NCBI GenBank assembly: GCA_003550325.1
Contig: QKWP01000126.1
Span: 275,121-339,120, forward strand
From: Gigaspora rosea
Taxonomy: Eukaryota > Glomeromycota > Glomeromycetes > Diversisporales > Gigasporaceae
DNA: 64,000 bases
Direction: 5' to 3'
Shown: positions 56,901 to 64,000 of the stretch, in pieces
Position numbering within the stretch: position 1 is the stretch's first letter
Layout: each line of letters starts with the position of its first letter
The notes under the pieces: generated by a model
What the model was told of the DNA's origin: nothing
What the model saw: only the letters and a program-made list of their open reading frames with translations
Database searches by the model: none
Translations under genes and position numbers: made by a program

Positions 56901-59112
56901 TAAGCCAATTTTCTGGCAAATCCACAGGACAGGCCCATGCTTTTGTAAGATTTTAGAGCCAAAGCTCTTCATCAAAGCACACAAAAATCTTCAAAGCCTA
57001 GGCCTTTTTTATCTAAACCAAGTGATAAGTGAGGAGGTCACAAATATTATGACACAAAAACAAATAAAGTTCATTAGAGCAAGAACATGTAAAGGCAAAG
57101 TAGTGGCAAAGATCAGATCAATCAAAAGGAAATGCCTTAGTAATTCTTTGAACAGAAGCATTAGAGAAGGTTTCTGTACATACAACCCTAATGTTATAAC
57201 TATCACGCCCAATAAAGCAGGCATCAAAAAGGATAATAGAGTCAAAAATTGAGTGCTCACAGAAGACAAAAGAACAGCATGAATGTTAGGCAGATTATTA
57301 AAAAAGAAAAAGAGAAGTCTTAACAGAATATTGGCAAGACAAAAATATAACTCTAAAGAAAGAGAAAATGGAACAGGTACTTGAAAAATGTAGCAGATGT
57401 AAGCTAAACTCGCATAGTAGAAGAGAAGGTTGCTTTAGTTAGCTACGAAAAGGAAACAACCAAGGCATTTTCTTCAGAATGTAGCAAACCAAAAGATGTT
57501 ACCTGTTCTCAAAAAAGTAATAGCCAGAAAGAAGACTAAAATGGTAGATGTCCCAAACTCTAGCTTTCTAAAACCACAGATAATAATAGAGGGCTCTCAG
57601 ACCAGGCACTTAATCAAGTCTCAAATTTTTAATAACATATTATCTTCAGACCTTTTGAATGCATTAGAACAAAACACAATAAATATAAAAGAGTTTACAA
57701 AATCTACATGGATGGCCCTCTCTCTAGACAGCAGTGTCAGAGCACTATACGAGCAAGTTGGGTTCAAATTAGTTTAGAACAGAATATAGTTATAGCTAAT
57801 AGTAGTATTAGACTTAGTTTATGGCCCGTATCTATATAGCCTGAAACTATCACAATCAGTTAACACTTTTAATGGTACCGGTTAATAGCAAAGTAGTTGT
57901 TTGTACAGATAGTGTAGTAGCAATTGCCAGTATACAGAATTTGGAAAGTGAAGTTAGAGTAAATAGGTAGCACAAAGAAAAGAACTATTTTTGGGTTTCT
58001 AAAATAGTTAATGTGGTTAAGTCAAAGTAAAATGAACTTGTTTTTGAAAAAGTCAAAGTCATAGAGGTGACAAGTGGAATGATGTAGCAGATCACTATGC
58101 AAAGAATGCATTCTCATCATCAGTAACTAAATGCAAACCAAGTCAAGTACTCGAAATTTGAGTCACTCCTCTTTTGGAAGGTCATCAAAGTCGAGAAGCC
58201 AACAAAAAGTTTTCTTAAATAGGTTTTTGAACTCCAAAATAGTGCAGAATAGTTCTGCACAAAGGCAGTGTCTAAATTAGAAGACAGTCACTCTAATAGA
58301 ACTTTTAATTGGCCTTCTTATTGGAAGCAAATCAAAAGACAAAGTGGTGTTCATTGCATATTATTGAAGCAAAGTAAAAGATTAGCTCTATGTATCAAAG
58401 CGTTAGCAGAAACACTTCTCATACTTACAGAATTAAAAAGAAGGAAGCTGCACCTTTACACATTAGACCATTGTACTTTGTGTGAAGATAGGAAAAAAGA
58501 AACCCAAGAACACTTGGCAAAGTGTAGTGGTCTAGAGTTTCAATAGTATAATATTGAAGACATAGTTTCAGAGTAGTGTTGGAAAAAACTAGAGTCAGAC
58601 TCCAAGATTAAGTTCAAAAAAGAAGTTTTAAGGGAAATCATCTTTGAAAGAAGCAAAGAAGAAAATTTTCAGGCAAGAAAGGATATAATCAAAGGCTTAT
58701 TACAAGAAATGGCAGTACACAAATTATGAACTTTTTGAACTCAAAAAAAGAAGCTTTAAAGATTCTGGACTACTTTATACTGCTCACCTGGAATCTTTTT
58801 TATGACTTTATTAGAAAGCCTGTTGCTCTGTAGTTTTGGAATGAAGTCAATAGGAATTTTAAATTGTGACAAACGGAGAAACTCAGCTTCAAACTCGTGT
58901 GAAGATGTATCTTTAGTACTAAAGAAAAGAACTTAGCTCAAGAAAGGAAGGCTTTACAGAAGGAAAAGGAAGAGAAAATTCACGAAATTTGGAATGAAGC
59001 AATTTTTTGTCTGATCCAATCGGGTGAAACACCCTTTTGTACCTTCTTTTGATAGGGGCTAATTCAGACTCTAACTCTCCAGAGAGTTGGTGCGATAGTT
59101 GCATTTGGGTAA
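53967..59112 (+). mobile_element. Decayed LINE: endonuclease end, RT, RNase H, zinc knuckle
   Basis: Plus strand, broken by many stops and shifts. In order: the endonuclease C-terminal half (about 53990-54250: KWFNNQEF, SESSFRIDQIWIESYL, TGSNH where SDH is usual); a linker; the pre-RT block SGLIPEIWKKVQIYSIPK (55285); RT motif A LLQDMKKAFDLVS (about 55808) and motif C AYADDT (about 56157); RNase H (YMDG near 57706, CTDS near 57900, NDVADHYAK near 58080); a Cys-rich C-x2-C end with TLCEDRKKETQEHLAKC (58470); and a conserved tail ending SGETPFCTFF (59050). No ORF1 is seen. Domain order and wording match RNase H-bearing LINEs I know from arbuscular mycorrhizal fungi. A MITE sits at 55414-55651. 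Confidence 0.85.
55414..55651. mobile_element. MITE inserted in the LINE, 9-base duplication
   Basis: ATCCTAACT (55405-55413) and ATCCTAAAT (55652-55660) flank it, one change apart. Removing it restores the continuity of the LINE just before its LxNRL-type block (ILNKRL). The right half matches the 36687-36877 MITE (TTTGCTCTTCTTTATAAAAA, GGCCTTTTTCAAAAATCAAT). 238 bases. Confidence 0.8.
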
Positions 59113-59114
59113 TA

Positions 59115-61333
59115 CAGGTGACCCCCATTAATATCAACCCATTTGGATCAGGTGATTAGGTTGATATATACGGGGTTGATAATATAGAGGGATGGAAAAA
59201 AAACCCCCTGCTTTGATAACGGTATGTATGAATTTCTTAAGTTATAAAATATACCCATTAATAAGTAAAATGTTTGTTCATTAATACAGTATATAAAACT
59301 GCAAAAGTAACAGTTATAGCACATACGTACGTGCATGAATAGCAAGTGACATAATACGTGGCTATATGCACACATGATCATAATTTTTACCACGATATTT
59401 CCTGCAACCCTCCCTAAATGCATGCCTCAATGCAGATCCCAACAACATGCACTTAGGGGTCTAACTATAACTTTGGCAAAATCCATTTTCGTTCAATTCA
59501 TTTCAATTGTATAAAATTTCGATTCCTATTCTTTGCAAAATCCATTTTCGCTCAAACGAAGCCTTTATTCATTTCTAACTATTTTTCGACGACATTTTGT
59601 TTTTAAAAATTGTGTAAATTTCAATTCCTATTCTTTGGCAAGATCCATTTTCATTCAAACGAAGCCTTATTCATTCTAATTACTGTATTTTTCATCGAAA
59701 TTTTGTTTTTAAAAAATTATGTAAAATTTCAATTCCTATCCTTTGACAAGATCCATTTTCATTCAAATGAAGCCCTTATTCATTTCTGATTATTTTTTGA
59801 TGACATTTTTGTCGCAGATGCAATGTACGTCAAATTCTTTTAACAGATCCACTAAATAATCTCTATAAAACATTGTTAAAAAATAAGAACCGAATTTACA
59901 AATTTAATAATTCCTAATTTGATTAACAAATAAAATATTACTGCATATTATAATTATCATTAACTATTAAAATGAGATATTTTTTACTATCAACTTCAGG
60001 TAACATTATTATCGTATTCATAATTTGATCATTGATGAACTTTTGATCCATTATATCATTTTGAGTTTTAATGTACTATTTTTTATCCACTGAGAACTTT
60101 CTTCTAAATATAGTTGTCAATTAGTGTATAATTCTCGAACAGTGTTTATTTGATTTTCAACATCGTTAAAATGTATTTGACTTGTTGATAAGTGTTCACA
60201 TCCTATTGGAAACCAATATTTAAATGTCGTTCTGTGATTTACTATTGAAGTTACAGTGATGTCTCTATCATAGCGCGTAATAAGCTCTTTTACAAGAGCC
60301 AGGCCTATTCCAGTACCTTCATGACTACATGATCCTTAAGATTCTACACGATAAAAGTGTTGGAATATATTTGGAAGAGCAGACTCCGGAATACCAATGC
60401 CTGATTTTAAAAATAAGTTATCCAGATATAATATCTCAGCATTGAGATTATGCATTTATATAAATATCAAGTTTGGCAAAAAAATATTAACCTGTATCTG
60501 AAACTTCAAGAACTACCCTTTTTTATTATCTTTATAGTCAGGATATAAGCGAATTGTTACGCATTCGTTCCAAGTATGCTTTAATTCATTCGAACCTTTA
60601 ACAAGCAAAATGCCTTAGTACATATGTTTTAATTATGCGCTTTTGTAGAAAAAACAATGTTTTATGTTTTGTTTCTTGTTGAAGAAGAAAAATTCAGGTT
60701 TAAAAAAATTAAACTAAATTACTATCCTATTCTTTGGCAAGCTATTTTCATTCAAACGAAGGCATTTATTCATTTTTAATTATTTTTCGTTTTTTGTTGA
60801 AGATGAAAAATTCGTTTTTAAAAAAACTAAACAAATTTCGATTCCTATTCTTTGGTAAGATCCATTTTCGAATATTTCAATAACTTATCGAATTCGGTCA
60901 AATTAATTTCGGCCAAATTTTTATCGATTGTCCCAGAATTTATAAGAAAAGCTGTGCAGATCAATAATTACTGGAGCCATGGCTCAAGCAGGAGCCATGG
61001 CTTTTAAAAGCCAAGCCAAGCCGCTCAAGCCATTAACAGCTCTTGTGTTGCATATAGTTGCTGTGAATTTTAAATCTATACATTTGATTGGTTATTCACT
61101 TTGTGTTACGTGCATATCATGTGCCTATTAATCGATTCTTATTGGCTAAGGATATTAACGGGGAAATATTATTATAAAAATATATATATTATGTTGATAG
61201 TTATATTTATGAAAATTTATAATAAAGTTGATATATGCGGGCGAATTTATATAGTTGGAAATTTGTCTTATAGTTTAAGTTGATATTAACGAGATGTTGA
61301 TATTAACGAGGTTGATATTAACGGGGTAACCTG
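59115..61333. mobile_element. Pogo-like element carrying a host gene fragment
   Basis: Left end CAGGTGACCCCCATTAATAT then CAACC; right end GGTTGATATTAACGGGGTAA then CCTG. TA lies outside both (59113-59114 and 61334-61335). GTTGATAT motifs repeat just inside each end. The cargo is a histidine-kinase fragment (59812-60612, minus). It is flanked on both sides by copies of a 110-base tandem unit (TTCGATTCCTATTCTTTGC, TCCATTTTCGCTCAAACGAA) at 59466-59810 and 60720-60870. No transposase is seen, so it depends on one made elsewhere. Confidence 0.72.
59812..60612 (-). pseudogene. Hybrid histidine kinase fragment (HATPase plus receiver start)
   Basis: Minus strand. From the high end: SNELKHTWNECVTIRLYPDY (N-box region), then the G1 box DTGIGIPE, which spans a clean 91-base GT-AG intron (60401-60491). 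Next come ALPNIFQHFYRVES (F box) and GTGIGLALVKELI (G2 box, about 60300). Then YWFPIG, then ILIVNDNYNM, the start of a response-regulator receiver domain (usual VDDN is VNDN). A second 79-base GT-AG intron (59863-59941) and DYLVDLLKEFDVHCICD follow. The order kinase then receiver is that of a hybrid sensor kinase. At least two stops (one near 60337) and two frame changes make it non-functional, and both the sensor and the phospho-acceptor part are missing. Retained introns show that DNA, not processed RNA, was copied. Confidence 0.85.
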
Positions 61334-61818
61334 TATAGCTAAAAAATTGATAATCAAAATCAAAAGCATATTATTTTTGAAATTTAATAATCATTAATGT
61401 CATAAGGATAAATTCAAAATTAATAATGGCTCATTTTCATATATCAATCATTAAAATAATGACACGTTATGATATTAGTCAGGAAATGCAGATTTAACAA
61501 TCATATGAATATTCGAGAATGTCACAATATCACAAATATCAAAAATACTGTATCACAATAATTACCCATTAAAATTTCAGATGATAAAGAATGTCGTAAT
61601 AGAAATGCATAAGGTAATGGGCCCTATTCCTAGAAATACCCCTATCTTTTATTTTTTGTTACAACAGACTATAAAATACAAATTTTTTCAAACAAGTCAT
61701 GTGAATACAAATGTATAAGTTAGAATATATCATATTGCATAAAATCAACTATTTGTACAACTATAGAACCATATTTACCACTATAGTAACCTTTGAAGCA
61801 ATTTCAAAAGACAAATTT

Positions 61819-62165
61819 GCTAATTTACAAATTTGATAATAAGTTTTGATCTACTGATCCGTTTTAGATGATTTTGCTACCAAAATGTTCGTCTCAATGA
61901 GACGATTCTAACAAGCCCAAAATTGCTAAAATCTGATCACAGGATCCCAAGATAGTTACGATTTTGTATTATTTTATTAGTAAACTTTATATATTCAAAT
62001 TTACTAATAAAATAGTACAAAATCATAATTATCTTGGGGTCCAGTGATCGGATTTTATTGATTTTGACTTGTTAGAATCATCTCATTGAGATGAACATTT
62101 TGGTAGCAAAACCATCCAAAACGGATCAGTAGATCAAAACTTATTATCCAATTTTGTAAATCAGC
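61819..62165. mobile_element. Foldback element, arms about 165 bases
   Basis: GATAATAAGTTTTGATCTAC at the left faces GTAGATCAAAACTTATTATC at the right. The arms remain well paired through ATTTTGCTACCAAAATGTTC, GATCCCAAGATAG and the central TTTATTAGTAAA/TTTACTAATAAA. Confidence 0.8.
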
Positions 62166-62468
62166 TTATATAAAATACAAGATAAAGTAAATATTAAACA
62201 ACAAAAACTTAAGAAATAAGAGCAAAAAAATAACAGAGAGCAGCAAAAAAAAAAAAAAACAAAACAAAAAACAAAACATAAAAAATAATAATATAAAAAA
62301 AAATTTTTACTTTCTAAATTTTTTTTTAATTTTTTTGGAATAGTTATATTAGATTTCTAGAAATAGGTGCCAGTGGTCAAATTTTAACCCAATTTTACAA
62401 AGTTTTAAGCTTATTAGAAAAAAATTTTTTTATATATAAATGTAATATAATTTATAGGGATTATATAT

Positions 62469-62805
62469 ATGTACCCAAAGGTACATATACCCGCATCATG
62501 TGACCTATAGATCACCACCAAAATTCAGGATCAGGTGTAACGTTACACAATCAGAAAAATTCAAAACAATCATTCATTTTGACAAAAATCACTCATTTCG
62601 CAAGAAACTGTATACTAAACCACCTTCTGTACATTAATTAAAAGTTTTCCTTGAGCGATTTTACTTTATAATAGCCTAAACCCTAACCATAATATAGTTC
62701 TCACCCTAACCCTAACCTAATATAAACAACGTTGATTTTGTATGTAATATCATATGATCAAAATAATGGGTACAAAAAAATTTAATGTACCCTACGGGGT
62801 ATAAC
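62469..62805. mobile_element. ATGTACCC-family element, uninterrupted copy
   Basis: Starts ATGTACCCAAAGGTACATAT, ends ATGTACCCTACGGGGTATA. Inverse orientation of the 8758 copy: GTGTAACGTTACACAATCAG, TTCGCAAGAAACTG, AAACCACCTTCTGT, then CACCCTAACCCTAACC. Non-coding, 337 bases. Confidence 0.75.
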
Positions 62806-62945
62806 TAAATTAATTCTAATTTATATATTATTAAATAATAAATAGATTATAAATTTTATATATAAAATTTTATAAAAATATATTAACATATAAAAAAATT
62901 TTAGATATAACAAAAAAAAGTTTCTAGGAATAGGGCCCATTACCT

Positions 62946-64000
62946 TAGTGATCAAAATTTGAAAATATTCTTACTTTAATGACAAAGAAACCACCATATT
63001 AGAAAGTGAAAACCACAATTCTTTCCAAAAATGAACCAACGAAAATAGTAAAAAAGTTGAGAGAAACTATCCATACCAGATTCCAAGTTTCATAAAAAAC
63101 GTGATTGTACTGGTAATGCTAAGAAATAAAAAAATTTGCGCAGCAACCGATAACCACAAAATACATTAAAGCGCATTATCTGAAACATACAGTAAACCGC
63201 ACGTAAATTAAACATACCGAATATATGTTCCCACAGTCTTGAACTATACGATAAACAGAAAGAGGAGATAACTATAATACCTTATAAAACAGGAAAAGTA
63301 TAGCGCACCAAAAGGTTGAACGGAACCATCCCTCCACATTTCATGTGATCGTACTGGTAACAGATATTTAATACTAGCACGTGATTTGCATCACCGGCGC
63401 AAATAAGTAAATTGAATGTTTACTGCTTTCCTTGAGCGATTTCACTATACCAGCCTCTAACCATAATATGATTGTTTTCTTCGTTTGCGGACGTGTCCGA
63501 TAAACAAAGGTTTGCGCTTTCTGATTGGCTATATTACTTTTTTGGGGATATATCGCCCGCACAAATAAGTCTAGCCTCTAAATGCGGCTTTACTTATTTG
63601 TCAAACTCCTAAAAACGCTATTACCAATCAGTTAGAATTTGATCATTCCGGACCAGCCCGACATTAATTTCGAACACGTGCGAAAGTTTAAATCGAACTT
63701 GGGTGCACTAATTAAAATTTTGTGGACGAAATTTTACATAGAATGCGCAACAGTCTATGTTTATAGCTTTTAAAGTTAATATCCTAACCCTCTAAATTTG
63801 CACTTTGTTTATTTAAAATTAAATTTCCTTTTTTGGTTGTACTACTGACACAAATAAGTAAATCCTCTGAATGCAACCTCCTGAATGTAATCCATTTCTA
63901 AATGCAATTTTTTTTTATCTAAATGCACGTTATCAAAAGTTTGGTCCCAACGTGTTAGTTCTGGCTGTACTTTAAGAAAATTTAGAAAATCAGTTCTGAA
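62946..64000. other. Right end of window; repeated CAAATAAGTAAA modules, no gene
   Basis: CAAATAAGT with a TCTAAATGC or CTGAATGC neighbour occurs near 63401, 63562 and 63853, with a core-module-like TTCCTTGAGCGATTTCACTA at 63429. These are probably pieces of MITEs whose other ends are diverged or lie outside the window. No gene is supported. Confidence 0.4.

Larger units (their letters stand above)
61612..62945. mobile_element. TA-flanked element with two nested elements
   Basis: AGGTAATGGGCCCTATTCCT then AGAAA at the left, exact inverse at the right (25 bases without mismatch), TA outside both. Contains a foldback (61819-62165) and an ATGTACCC-family element (62469-62805). Remaining own sequence is A+T-rich and non-coding. 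Perfect ends suggest it moved recently relative to its decayed contents. Confidence 0.82.

Noticed and set aside
56653-57269. Minus-strand frames opposite the LINE
   Set aside because: They are antisense shadows of the decayed LINE coding region.
53967-59112. Recoding of TAG in the LINE, because many stops are TAG
   Set aside because: TGA and TAA stops and frame changes also occur, and host genes in the window use TAA as the only stop without internal TAG; ordinary decay explains it.
59812-60612. A working histidine-kinase gene
   Set aside because: Only the ATP-binding part and receiver start remain, with internal stops and frame changes; no start, sensor or full receiver.
1-64000. CRISPR arrays, operons, bacterial promoters
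   Set aside because: Spliced genes and eukaryotic transposons make the window eukaryotic; the tandem arrays have no unique-spacer structure.

Overview
The window looks like nuclear DNA of a very A+T-rich, repeat-laden eukaryote. The best guess is an arbuscular mycorrhizal fungus (Glomeromycotina). This is an inference from five things: extreme A+T content with long homopolymers; genes split by short GT-AG introns (about 65-200 bases); secreted protein families; a LINE whose endonuclease, reverse transcriptase, RNase H and C-terminal tail read like those I know from Rhizophagus-type genomes; and a histidine-kinase fragment of the hybrid type that is abundant there. No database search was possible.

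Host genes are sparse. I can support four. (1) An ML-domain-like secreted lipid-binding protein lies at 16515-17192 (+). (2) A 5'-incomplete, unrecognised two-exon gene lies at 18578-19269 (-). (3) A five-exon pepsin-family gene lies at 19567-21245 (-); both catalytic aspartates appear replaced, so it is probably a pseudopeptidase. (4) A two-exon purple acid phosphatase lies at 29481-30719 (-), with all seven metal ligands present. Genes 1 to 3 form a small cluster at 16.5-21.2 kb; gene 4 stands alone.

Nearly everything else is mobile-element debris, often nested. From left to right: degenerate minisatellites and foldback elements (0.3-3.5 kb); a tRNA-derived SINE-like head (about 3.9-4.05 kb); a 1.9 kb element built of 213-base tandem repeats (4.9-6.9 kb); nested inverted-repeat elements (7.2-10.7 kb, up to four levels deep); short hAT-type MITEs with 8-base duplications; three LTR fossils (13.8, 21.3 and 23.0 kb); a retroposon with a 14-base duplication (25.4-26.6 kb); a Harbinger-type MITE (27.9 kb); a pogo-like element with an LTR fossil inside (31.8-33.3 kb); a retroposed poly-A element in an inverted-repeat element (35.5 kb), with a 5-N gap in its tail; hAT elements at 38.3-39.3 and 52.8-53.8 kb; and many TA-, TAA- or TTA-flanked MITEs.

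A decayed LINE runs from 53967 to about 59112 (+). Its missing upstream endonuclease half lies at 48460-48695, so about 5.3 kb was probably inserted into it. Directly downstream, a 2.2 kb pogo-like element (59115-61333) carries an intron-containing fragment of a hybrid histidine kinase. This looks like capture of host DNA by a DNA transposon and is the most interesting single observation. Another is a core module with degenerate CCCTAA repeats shared by many otherwise different elements.

Coordinates of TIRs, duplications and exons were counted by eye and could be off by a base or two.
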